DNA from: JADGGV01 sp035715725
GTDB lineage: Bacteria > Gemmatimonadota > Gemmatimonadetes > Longimicrobiales > RSA9
Assembly (NCBI GenBank): GCA_035715725.1
Contig: DASTKT010000121.1
Span: forward strand, 1 to 8,160
DNA: 8,160 bases
Reading direction: 5' to 3'
Part shown: piece after piece, positions 1 to 5,706 of the stretch
How the letters are laid out: every line of letters starts with the position of its first letter
How positions within the stretch are numbered: the stretch's first letter is position 1
Position numbers and translations under genes: made by a program
The notes under the pieces: generated by a model
Seen by the model: the letters and a program-made list of their open reading frames with translations, nothing else
What the model was told of the DNA's origin: nothing
Databases searched by the model: none

Positions 1-9
1 TCGGCAACC

Positions 10-281
10 GAACGAATTTTTCACAGGGAGCTCGGGAGCTTGGGAGGACGGCCTGTGCCGGCGGGGCGTAGCATCCGCGGCGAACGCATGCATCCACTAT
101 TGAAGTTGGAACCGGGCTGGGCCGCCTCCAGCGCCGACGCCGGAAAACGAATCGGGGTTGCACCGGTGACCCTCGTTCCACCGGTCCAACCCCCAAAAGG
201 ATGCGTCCGCTACGACGACCTCCGCGCCGCCCCCGGCGGGTCTCCCCGGCTCCCCGGCTCCCTGTGAATGAAAATTCGTTC
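10..281. repeat. MITE-like imperfect palindromic element
   Basis: The left end (10-31, GAACGAATTTT then TCACAGGGAGC) is the exact reverse complement of the right end (257-281), apart from a 3-base ATG insertion at 268-270. Further inward, matching blocks occur in mirrored order: CGTAGC at 67-72 with GCTACG at 209-214, ACGCAT at 84-89 with ATGCGT at 201-206, and GTTGGAACCGG at 105-115 with CCGGTCCAAC at 181-190. The centre, about 116-180, has diverged. The whole is about 270 bp and carries no transposase, as expected of a miniature inverted-repeat element or a long structured RNA. I see no clear target-site duplication. Confidence 0.6.
26..49. repeat. G-rich 8-bp period tandem repeat
   Basis: Three successive units read GGGAGCTC, GGGAGCTT and GGGAGGAC. 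The opposite arm of the same palindromic element carries the mirrored C-rich version at 242-262 (CTCCCCGG twice, then CTCCCT). A similar 8-base period occurs in the 6659-6726 inverted repeat. Confidence 0.55.
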
Positions 282-323
282 AAACGCCGACGGAGCTTCG
301 CCGCCCGGCTTTCCGTTGCCGTT

Positions 324-347
324 CTCTGCGCCCTCTGCGCCTCTGCG
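324..347. repeat. CTCTGCG short tandem repeat
   Basis: Three copies of CTCTGCG lie at 324-330, 333-339 and 341-347, followed by GTGAAAAAGCAG. On the other strand this reads CACCGCAGAG, GCGCAGAG, GGCGCAGAG. From memory, this kind of motif recurs as dispersed non-coding repeats in many environmental bacterial genomes. Its function is not known to me. Confidence 0.6.
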
Positions 348-424
348 GTGAAAAAGCAGTTGTCGGACCTGAAGCCGCCCGCGAGGGCTGGATGCCCGCG
401 GGCGGCCGCTTTGAAGGGGCAGCG

Positions 425-1642
425 ATGAGCAGAGACAAGCGGGTCGTGGTGCTGGGGGCGGGCCCCGTCGGGCTCGAGGCGGCGGCGGCGCTCGCCGCGC
501 GGGGCGCGGAGCCGACGCTCGTCGAGGCCGGCGACGTCGCCTGCCACGTGGCGGCGTGGGGGCACGTGCGGCTGTTCACGCCGTTCGGGATGAACGCCGG
601 ACCGGCCGGGCGGCGCCTCCTGGCCGGGATGCGCCTGCCGCCGGACGACGCCGCGCTCACCGGCGCGGAGCTGCGCGAGGCGTACCTGCTGCCGCTGGCG
701 GAGCGGCTGGCCGGCGCGGCGCGCCTCGAGACGGGCACGCGCGTCGTCGCGGTGGCGCGCAGCCGGTACCTGAAGGGGGACGCGCTCGGCGACCCGGCGC
801 GCGCCACGGACCCGTTCCGGCTGCTCGTCGAGCGCGACGGCGTCGAGGCGGAGCTGGAGGCCGGCGTCGTGCTCGACTGCACCGGGACGTACGGCCGGCC
901 GAACCACCTCGGGCCCGGCGGCGCGCCCGCCGTGGGCGAGCGGGCGCTCGACGGCCGCATCGTCCGCGGGGTCCCGGACATCGCGGGCGCGGACCGGGGG
1001 ACGTACGCCGCCCGGCGCACGCTCCTCGTGGGCGCCGGCCACTCGGCCGCCACCGCCGCGCTCGCGCTGTCCGAGCTGGCGCGCGCGGTGCCCGGCACGT
1101 CCTTCCTCTGGGCGACGCGGGCGGACGCGGACCGCCCGCTCCCCGCGATCGCCGCGGATACGCTGCCGCCCCGCGCCGCGCTCGTGCAGGCCGCGAACGC
1201 CCTCGCCGCCGCGCCGCCGGCCGGCTCCGCGTGGCTCGGCGGCGCCCGCGTGGTCGCGCTCCGGGACGCGGGCGGCGCCGTCGAGGTGACGCTGCGCCAC
1301 GCACGCGGCGACCGCGTCGACCGCTTCGACCGCGTCGTCGCCCTCGTCGGCTACGAGCCGGACGACTCGATCTACCGGCAGCTCCAGATCCACGAGTGCT
1401 ACGCGTCGCGCGCGCCCATGAAGCTCGCCGCCGCGCTCCTCGCCGCTTCCGGCGCCGCCGCGGGCGACTGCCTGGCGCTCGGCGGCTTCGGGCCCGAGAC
1501 GCTGCGCAGCCCCGAGCCCGGGTACTTCATCCTCGGCGCGAAGAGCTACGGCCGGACCTCGGCGTTCCTGCTTCGGACGGGATACGAGCAGGTCGAGGAC
1601 GTCGTGGGGATTCTCGGGGCGGGGGATCGGGCGGCGGGCTGA
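425..1642 (+). CDS. FAD/NAD(P)-binding flavoprotein oxidoreductase
   Basis: A 405-residue cytoplasmic flavoprotein without signal peptide. An N-terminal Rossmann motif (VVVLGAGPVGLEAA, residues 7-20; glycines 11, 13 and 16) ends in the acidic residue E34 that would hold the FAD ribose. DCTGTYG (151-157) resembles the second FAD-contact motif of two-dinucleotide-binding flavoproteins. LLVGAGHSAA (200-209) is a second nucleotide-binding motif, probably for NAD(P)H. ALVGYEPD (306-313) and the C-terminal block FILGAKSYGR (368-377) and FLLRTGYEQV (381-390) look like the closing FAD-contact region. The chosen ATG lies 5 bases after AAGGGG (414-419); an in-frame ATG 11 codons upstream has no comparable site. 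The fold is that of flavin monooxygenases and pyridine-nucleotide oxidoreductases. No redox-active CxxxxC pair is visible, so a disulfide reductase is unlikely. The substrate is unknown and the neighbours do not indicate it. Confidence 0.85.
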   Translation: MSRDKRVVVLGAGPVGLEAAAALAARGAEPTLVEAGDVACHVAAWGHVRLFTPFGMNAGPAGRRLLAGMRLPPDDAALTGAELREAYLLPLAERLAGAARLETGTRVVAVARSRYLKGDALGDPARATDPFRLLVERDGVEAELEAGVVLDCTGTYGRPNHLGPGGAPAVGERALDGRIVRGVPDIAGADRGTYAARRTLLVGAGHSAATAALALSELARAVPGTSFLWATRADADRPLPAIAADTLPPRAALVQAANALAAAPPAGSAWLGGARVVALRDAGGAVEVTLRHARGDRVDRFDRVVALVGYEPDDSIYRQLQIHECYASRAPMKLAAALLAASGAAAGDCLALGGFGPETLRSPEPGYFILGAKSYGRTSAFLLRTGYEQVEDVVGILGAGDRAAG

Positions 1643-1665
1643 CGGGACGAACGATTCGTCCCGTC
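1641..1665. terminator. Bidirectional hairpin between convergent genes
   Basis: A perfect 11-bp stem (GACGGGACGAA, loop CGA, TTCGTCCCGTC) starts inside the oxidoreductase stop codon and lies in the 44-bp gap to the convergent CHRD gene. Neither side has a good T-run, so it is terminator-like but not a textbook intrinsic terminator. Its position between convergent genes supports transcript ending or 3'-end protection for both. Confidence 0.6.
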
Positions 1666-1686
1666 GTTCCGATCCCGTCGGCCATC

Positions 1687-2178
1687 CTACTGCGCCTGGA
1701 TCTGCCCCCGGATCTCCCCCGCCAGGTTCGCGGACGTGTGCACGTTCACGTACGCCTGCCCGTTCCGCATCAGCGCCACGAGCGAGTCGAGGCTGAGGCC
1801 GCCGGCGATCTGGTTCGCGCTGCTCGGGATCGTCCCCGTGGCGAGCGTCTGCGCCGTCGCGCCGATGGTGACGGGAGGGTTGGCGGCGAACAGCGGCACC
1901 AGGACGTTCGCGTTCTGTCCGGGCGGCGCAGGGGCATGGATGTGCGCCGCCGTCACGTTCGTCATGTTCGCGACGCTGAGCGTGAACGTCATCGTCGAGC
2001 CGCTGCGCGTGAACGTCGCCGTGCCGGTGCCGGGGACGTTCTTCGCGGGGACCTCGCTCGCGCCGTTCAGCGTCGCCGTGAACGTCTGTTGGAGCGGTGC
2101 GGTGGTGTTGTTGTCGCCGCACGCGTACGCCGTGAGGCCGACCAGGATGAGAAGGCCGGAAAGTGCGAGTCGAGCCAT
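1687..2178 (-). CDS. CHRD-domain exported (lipo)protein
   Basis: A 163-residue secreted protein. Residues 1-20 form a hydrophobic signal sequence ending at C20 (LTAYAC), probably a lipobox although a poor one; cleavage after A19 by signal peptidase I is the alternative. Residues 31-162 match the CHRD domain, first described in chordin: FTATLNGASEVPA (33-45), GTGTATFTRSG (50-60), VTAAHIHAPAPPGQNA (75-90), an AYVNVHT core (142-148), and the ending LAGEIRGQI (152-160). Bacterial CHRD proteins are extracytoplasmic and their role is poorly defined. The start was chosen for the signal peptide and a strong AGGAGGGA site (2184-2191) 5 bases upstream; the open frame continues upstream but would read through the cupredoxin gene out of frame. 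It is the last gene of the minus-strand envelope cluster, 80 bp behind the free cupredoxin and separated from it by a hairpin, so it may be co-transcribed or partly independent. Confidence 0.88.
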   Translation of the reverse strand: MARLALSGLLILVGLTAYACGDNNTTAPLQQTFTATLNGASEVPAKNVPGTGTATFTRSGSTMTFTLSVANMTNVTAAHIHAPAPPGQNANVLVPLFAANPPVTIGATAQTLATGTIPSSANQIAGGLSLDSLVALMRNGQAYVNVHTSANLAGEIRGQIQAQ

Positions 2179-2218
2179 GATCGTCCCTCCTGCTGCCGGT
2201 GGTCTCGACTGGAAACGA

Positions 2219-2243
2219 CCCCGGCGCCGTCGCGGCGCCGGGG
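2219..2243 (-). terminator. Intercistronic hairpin after the free cupredoxin
   Basis: A perfect 11-bp GC stem (CCCCGGCGCCG, 3-base loop, CGGCGCCGGGG) lies 15 bases past the cupredoxin stop codon. Read on the minus strand it is followed by TCGTTTCC, a weak T-run. It could be an attenuating terminator or an mRNA-stabilising stem between the two cupredoxin genes and the CHRD gene. Confidence 0.55.
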
Positions 2244-2258
2244 GGAGCAACGCCTGGA

Positions 2259-2690
2259 TCAGGCGTTCGGATCGACGACGACGCTCCCTTTCATGAACGG
2301 GTGGGGGATGCAGTGGTAGTCGAACGTGCCGGCCTGCCCGAAGCTCCGGCTGAACGTGGTCCCGGCCGGCAGCAGCGGCGAATCCCAGATGCCGGTGTCG
2401 GACGTCGTCGTGTGCGGGTCCGCCGCCGCGTCGCAGTTCACCCAGGTGATCGTCGTGCCGGGGCGCACCCGGATCGACGCCGGCTGGAACGCGAAGTTGC
2501 GGATCACCACGATCGCCTTCCCCGGACCGATCAGGTCCTGGAAGTTCGCGACCTGGCAGGAGCCGCCGAGGCCGCCCGTGTCCGGGCCCGCCGCGGTGCG
2601 GTCCGAGAAGCAGCTCGTGAAGACGGGCACCGCCAGCAGGAGGGCGGTGGTCGCGGCGAGACGCCGCCGGAGTTTCGCTCGCATGGGCAT
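2259..2690 (-). CDS. Amicyanin-like blue-copper lipoprotein (cupredoxin)
   Basis: A 143-residue exported type-1 copper protein. Residues 1-27 are an Arg/Lys-rich start, a hydrophobic stretch and VFTSC, a plausible lipobox with C27. The mature cupredoxin domain (about 45-140) opens with a strand motif (IRNFAFQPASIRVRPGT, 63-79) and carries the ligand set H93, C127, H130 and M133. The ligand loop CIPHPFM has the short C-x2-H-x2-M spacing of amicyanin, not that of plastocyanin (C-x2-H-x4-M) or azurin. Such proteins pass single electrons in the periplasm. Amicyanin itself serves methylamine dehydrogenase, but no such gene is in the window, so the partner is unknown. The start ATG overlaps the upstream stop by one base (TGATG), which implies translational coupling; a second ATG two codons later (2684) is also possible. 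C45 and C86 are extra cysteines that could form a disulfide. Confidence 0.92.
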   Translation of the reverse strand: MPMRAKLRRRLAATTALLLAVPVFTSCFSDRTAAGPDTGGLGGSCQVANFQDLIGPGKAIVVIRNFAFQPASIRVRPGTTITWVNCDAAADPHTTTSDTGIWDSPLLPAGTTFSRSFGQAGTFDYHCIPHPFMKGSVVVDPNA

Positions 2691-3922
2691 CACCGGACCA
2701 CCACCACACCCTTCATGAACGGGTGCGGCGTGCAGTGGAAGTTGTAGGTGCCAGGACGGGTGAACGTGTGCCGCCAGGTCTTGCCGGGCGCGATCAGCCC
2801 GGAGTCGAACGAGCCGTCGTTCGCGGTCACCGTGTGCGCCACCGCATCGCGGTTCGTCCACACGATCGTCGTCCCCGACGCCACCTGGAGCCGCCCCGGC
2901 GCGAACGCCAGGTTCGCGATCGTCGCGCGCGACACCGCGGCCGCCGGCCGCGCGGGCGCGGGAGACGGCGCCGCGCGGGGAGCCGCCGCGGGCGGCGCGA
3001 CCGGCCGCCCGGCCGTGTCCGCCGGCGGCGAGGCCGGCGTCGGCGCCGAGACCACGGCCACGGTGGTGTCCGCCGCGCGCGGCTCCGCGGCCGCCGTCGC
3101 GGGCGCGGCCGCCGCCGAATCCGTGGCCGCGGCCGGCGGGGGCGAGGCCGGCGCCGCCGCCGCCGCCGTCCGGCCGAAGAACCGCCCGAGCGTGACCGGG
3201 ATCGTGAACTCGAAGCCGTAGCGCCGCTCGCGCCCGCCGCGCGAGGCGCCCTCCAGCGTCGCCGTGTTCGTGTTCGTCACCTGCAGCGACAGCGTGTGCG
3301 GCGTGTACGGCAGCGCGAACTGGAGCCCCGCGCCCCACGCCGCGCGCACCGTGTCGCCCACGTTCACCGGCACCCCGAGGTCCGCCCCCAGCGCGAACCA
3401 CCGCCCGAGCCGCACCACCGCGCCCCCCGCCGCCACCACCCGCGCCTGGTCCGCGTCGTAGGCGTGGCTCAGCACCCGCCCCTCCGCCTGCAGCCGCAGC
3501 GGCCCGAACGAGCGCGCCAGCACCAGCGCCCCGTCCACGCTCCGCGCCGCCAGGTTGTAGCCGCCCTGCACCGCCGCGCTCACCGGCGCCCCGGCATCCG
3601 TCGACAGCGGCGCCCACCGCCCGAAGAACTCCCACTCGTTCGGGTAGCGCTCGGCCACGTCCGAGTTCGTCGCGTAGTTCGCCCCTACCATGAGCGAGGA
3701 GCCGAGCCCCGCCCCGAGCAGGAACGTCGGGTAGTTCGTCACCTTCCGCGTCGGCGCGCTCCCCACCTGGAAGCGGTGCAGGAAGTTGAACTGGAGCCGC
3801 CCCGCCGGCGCGACCCACGCGCCCGACACGTTCGGCGAGCGCTCCAGCAGCGACTGGCCCGCCGCTCCGGCGGCGGGCCACAACGAGGCGGCGGAGAGCA
3901 GGATCGGAATCAGTCGTCGCAC
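2690..3922 (-). CDS. Outer-membrane beta-barrel fused to an amicyanin-like cupredoxin domain
   Basis: A 410-residue exported fusion. Residues 1-22 are a signal peptide (Arg-Arg, hydrophobic core, AGA/AAG cleavage region). Residues about 28-250 alternate polar and hydrophobic residues in short strands and end in a barrel-like strand (YGFEFTIPVTLGRFF, 235-249). From memory this resembles the DUF5777 beta-barrel family (LQFNFLHRF, 43-51; LQVTNTNTATLEG, 213-225). Residues 251-330 are an Ala/Pro-rich linker of low complexity. Residues 331-410 form a cupredoxin domain with ligands H363, C397, H400 and M403, in the amicyanin-type CTPHPFM loop. A barrel with both ends in the periplasm would place the copper domain there, tethered to the outer membrane (inference). 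GTG at 3922 was chosen because it directly precedes the signal peptide and follows GGAGGAAGGAAG (3926-3937); an in-frame ATG at 4066 would put 48 non-signal residues first. First gene of the minus-strand cluster. Confidence 0.85.
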   Translation of the reverse strand: MRRLIPILLSAASLWPAAGAAGQSLLERSPNVSGAWVAPAGRLQFNFLHRFQVGSAPTRKVTNYPTFLLGAGLGSSLMVGANYATNSDVAERYPNEWEFFGRWAPLSTDAGAPVSAAVQGGYNLAARSVDGALVLARSFGPLRLQAEGRVLSHAYDADQARVVAAGGAVVRLGRWFALGADLGVPVNVGDTVRAAWGAGLQFALPYTPHTLSLQVTNTNTATLEGASRGGRERRYGFEFTIPVTLGRFFGRTAAAAAPASPPPAAATDSAAAAPATAAAEPRAADTTVAVVSAPTPASPPADTAGRPVAPPAAAPRAAPSPAPARPAAAVSRATIANLAFAPGRLQVASGTTIVWTNRDAVAHTVTANDGSFDSGLIAPGKTWRHTFTRPGTYNFHCTPHPFMKGVVVVR

Positions 3923-3925
3923 GGG

Positions 3926-3937
3926 CTTCCTTCCTCC
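3926..3937 (-). promoter_or_regulatory. Ribosome-binding site fixing the GTG start
   Basis: On the minus strand, GGAGGAAGGAAG ends 3 bases before the GTG at 3922. It supports the GTG over the upstream ATG at 4066, which lacks such a site and would mask the signal peptide. Confidence 0.7.
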
Positions 3938-4148
3938 ATGCCGGCCGAGCGCGCCGGCGTCCGGGAGTGCGTGGACGGGACCGGCCCCGGCCCCGCTCGA
4001 GCGCTCGCCCAACCCACCGGCGTCGCGTCGCGTCGCGGACCGGAAACGCACGTATCCCCATACCAAAATGACCTAAGGCCAAGCCTCAGCGGTGAGGGGT
4101 TGTTCCCGCGCGCCACGGGACCTTTTCGCCGCGGCCGCCGTATTCTAT

Positions 4149-4181
4149 CCAAGTTTGCGCAGTACTTGGTGTTGTAACTTG
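4149..4181. promoter_or_regulatory. Candidate operator of the regulator (inverted repeats)
   Basis: CCAAGT at 4149-4154 and ACTTGG at 4164-4169 form a perfect 6-bp inverted repeat with a 9-base spacer. CAAGTT at 4150-4155 is also the exact complement of AACTTG at 4176-4181, which overlaps the first three bases of the -35 box. Half-sites on and beside a promoter fit autorepression by the dimeric winged-helix protein encoded just downstream. The sequence shows the repeats; the binding protein is inferred. Confidence 0.45.
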
Positions 4182-4207
4182 ACGCCGGCACCGGGAGACG
4201 GTACGGT
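4179..4207 (+). promoter_or_regulatory. Sigma70-type promoter of the regulator
   Basis: TTGACG (4179-4184) is a near-consensus -35 box. After 17 bases comes TACGGT (4202-4207), which keeps the most conserved T, A and final T of the -10 box. The predicted transcript start is near 4214, giving a leader of only about 17 bases before the gene, just enough for its GGAGG ribosome site (4222-4226). Confidence 0.6.
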
Positions 4208-4230
4208 TTCGGACTACCTGTGGAGGCGCG

Positions 4231-4884
4231 ATGGCGATGAAGCGGTGGCGTCAGAGGATCCTTGCGAGCACGCGGGGGCGGGTGCTCGCCTTGCTCCGGC
4301 GAGGTCCACGCACGGTGGCCGAGCTGGCGGAGGAGCTGCGGCTGACGCCGAACGCGGTGCGTGCGCACCTGTCGGCGCTGGAGCGTGACGGGCTCGTGGA
4401 GCAGCAGGGCGTGCGGCGGGGGATCGGGAAGCCGGCGCACATCTACGAGCTGAGCGCGGAGGCGGAGAGCTTCTTCCCCGGTGCGTACTCGCCGGTGCTG
4501 GCGGGGACGTTCGGGCTGTTGCGGGAGCGGTTGGGGGCGGAGGGGCTGGAGGAGTTCGTGCGGACCGTGGGTCATCGGGCGGGCGCGGGGGCGCGCAACG
4601 GCAGGCGGGATCTGCGGGAGAAGGCGGGCGTGGCGGTGGAGGTGCTGAACGAGCTGGGCGCGGCGGCGGAGCTGCGGGAGGAGGGCGGGCAGCTCGAGAT
4701 CCGTGGCCGCGGCTGCCCGCTGGCGGACGTGGTGCGGCAGTACCCGCAGACGTGCGCGCTGGCGGAGGGGCTGATCGAGGAGATCGTGGGGGTTCCGGTG
4801 GCGGAGCACTGCGATCGGGGCGACCGGCCGAACTGCTCGTTCCTGGTGGGGGCCGGCGCGGGGGCGAAGGCCGGGGCCGGCTGA
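4231..4884 (+). CDS. SufR-like winged-helix regulator with probable Fe-S cysteines
   Basis: A 217-residue cytoplasmic transcription regulator. Residues about 8-75 form a winged helix of the ArsR/MarR-like type: TVAELAEELRLTPNAVRAHL (28-47) is the helix-turn-helix and GIGKPAHIYELS (64-75) the wing. A helical middle (about 85-145) probably dimerises. The C-terminal part holds four cysteines, C162, C175, C194 and C202, in the context GCPLADVV, YPQTCALAEG, EHCDRGDRPNC. This matches the layout of the Fe-S-binding region of SufR-type repressors, which sense cluster supply or redox stress. No suf genes are in the window, so the targets are unknown; it lies divergent from the copper-protein cluster. 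The tail after residue 206 is Gly/Ala-rich. GGAGG at 4222-4226 sits 4 bases before this ATG and 10 before a second ATG (4237), so either may start translation. Confidence 0.85.
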   Translation: MAMKRWRQRILASTRGRVLALLRRGPRTVAELAEELRLTPNAVRAHLSALERDGLVEQQGVRRGIGKPAHIYELSAEAESFFPGAYSPVLAGTFGLLRERLGAEGLEEFVRTVGHRAGAGARNGRRDLREKAGVAVEVLNELGAAAELREEGGQLEIRGRGCPLADVVRQYPQTCALAEGLIEEIVGVPVAEHCDRGDRPNCSFLVGAGAGAKAGAG

Positions 4885-4911
4885 GACTTCGCCGGCCGGC
4901 CGGAATGGACG

Positions 4912-4953
4912 TGGCGGCGCGCGGGATCTCCCGCGCGCCGCCATTTCGTTTTC
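4912..4953 (+). terminator. Rho-independent terminator of the regulator
   Basis: A perfect 15-bp GC-rich stem (arms 4912-4926 and 4929-4943, loop only TC plus the opening A-T pair) is followed by ATTTCGTTTT. It lies 27 bases after the regulator stop codon. On the minus strand the stem is followed by ACGTCCATT, without a T-run, so it is weaker for the convergent methyltransferase. Confidence 0.85.
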
Positions 4954-4971
4954 GGGGACGTGCGTGGCGGG

Positions 4972-5706
4972 CTACGGCCGGCCGACGCGCAGGTGGAGCG
5001 GCCAGCGGACGGTCCGGCGCCGGCCTGCGCCCCAGCGGTCGAGCAGCTCGGCGAGGAAGGGCGCGACGGGGTCCTGCCGGCGGGCCTGGAGGTAGCGTCG
5101 CGTCGCCGACCAGGTCCCGAGGTAGGCGACGAAGGCGTCGGCGTCCCACTCCTGCTCGAGCATGAGCGGCGGCGCCTCGATCTCGTCGAAGGGGAACTCG
5201 ACGGAGCGGTAGCCCGCCTCGACGATGGCGCGCTCGGGCGGCCAGAAGGGGGCGACGACGTCGTGGAACCGCCCGAGCACCGCGTCGACCCCGTCGCCGA
5301 TGCTGGGCCGGCCGTAGACCCACACGGCCACGACGCCGCCGCGCCGCAGCGCGCGCCGCGCCTCCGCGAAGAACCGCTCCGGCTGGAACCAGTGCAGCGC
5401 CTGCGCGGCGGTGACGAGGTCGAAGGCGCCGGCGGCGAGGGCCGCGGCCTCGGCGGTGGTGAGGGCGTAGGTGACGCGGGGGTGGCGGAACGCGTTGCGG
5501 AGCTGCTCCTTGCTGGCATCCGTGGCGACGACGTGGCCGAAGCGCTCGGCGAGGGCGATGGCGGCCTGGCCGTTGCCGGTGCCGCAGTCCCAGGCGCGGT
5601 CGCGCCGCTCCGGCAGCCCGGCCAGGAAGTCGAGGAGCGCCGCCGGGTAGCTGGGGCGAGCCTTCGCGTAGGCGGCGGCGTGGGCGGAGAAGTGGTCCTT
5701 GAACAT
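4972..5706 (-). CDS. Class I SAM-dependent methyltransferase
   Basis: A 244-residue cytoplasmic methyltransferase of the Methyltransf_11 type. The start MFKDHFSAHAAAYAKARPSYP is typical of a family that includes yeast trans-aconitate methyltransferase-like proteins. Motif I is DCGTGNGQAA (40-49), D63 ends the second strand (VVATD) and would bind the ribose hydroxyls, AAGAFDLVTAAQALHWF (91-107) is motif IV with its flank, and LRRGGVVAVWVYG (120-132) is the post-motif strand. The C-terminal half (about 135-240) is the substrate cap, so the substrate cannot be read. ATG at 5706 was chosen because the family begins there; an in-frame TTG at 5766 would add 20 residues of poor resemblance. Neither start has a strong ribosome site. 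The gene runs convergent to the regulator and divergent from the phasin gene, and is probably monocistronic. Confidence 0.88.
   Translation of the reverse strand: MFKDHFSAHAAAYAKARPSYPAALLDFLAGLPERRDRAWDCGTGNGQAAIALAERFGHVVATDASKEQLRNAFRHPRVTYALTTAEAAALAAGAFDLVTAAQALHWFQPERFFAEARRALRRGGVVAVWVYGRPSIGDGVDAVLGRFHDVVAPFWPPERAIVEAGYRSVEFPFDEIEAPPLMLEQEWDADAFVAYLGTWSATRRYLQARRQDPVAPFLAELLDRWGAGRRRTVRWPLHLRVGRP

Larger units (their letters stand above)
1..424. other. Gene-free repeat-rich region upstream of the oxidoreductase
   Basis: No convincing gene lies here; the short open frames have no ribosome site and no recognisable protein. The stretch holds a palindromic element with matching ends at 10-31 and 257-281, G-rich and C-rich 8-bp period repeats at 26-49 and 242-262, and a CTCTGCG tandem repeat at 324-347. 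The last 15 bases carry the ribosome site of the downstream gene (AAGGGG, 414-419). I see no clear sigma70 promoter. Confidence 0.7.
3923..4230. other. Divergent intergenic region between copper cluster and regulator
   Basis: No gene is seen in these 308 bases. The right part (4149-4207) holds the regulator's promoter and candidate operator. Two small stems, CCTCA/TGAGG (4084-4097) and TCCCG/CGGGA (4104-4120, followed by CCTTTT), lie further left. A CGTCG pentamer run is at 4021-4036. For the minus-strand cluster the AT-richer patch 4050-4080 is the most likely promoter site, but I could not find a convincing -35/-10 pair. Confidence 0.55.

Noticed and set aside
556..2319. A 587-codon plus-strand open frame spanning the oxidoreductase and CHRD regions
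   Set aside because: Its product is Arg/Ala/Pro/Gly-rich low complexity, typical of an off-frame reading of GC-rich coding DNA, and it covers two well-supported genes.
2259..3922. Methylamine-utilisation (mau) cluster suggested by the amicyanin-type loops
   Set aside because: No methylamine dehydrogenase subunit or maturation gene is present; only the copper loop is shared.
4021..4036. CGTCG pentamer tandem run
   Set aside because: Only about three units, in GC-rich DNA; expected by chance and without visible role.
3923..4066. Upstream ATG start for the barrel-cupredoxin gene
   Set aside because: It would put 48 Arg/Gly-rich residues before the signal peptide; GTG at 3922 has an adjacent ribosome site.
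2723..4177. A 484-codon plus-strand open frame opposite the barrel-cupredoxin gene
   Set aside because: An Arg-rich antisense shadow of the real minus-strand gene, with no recognisable domain.
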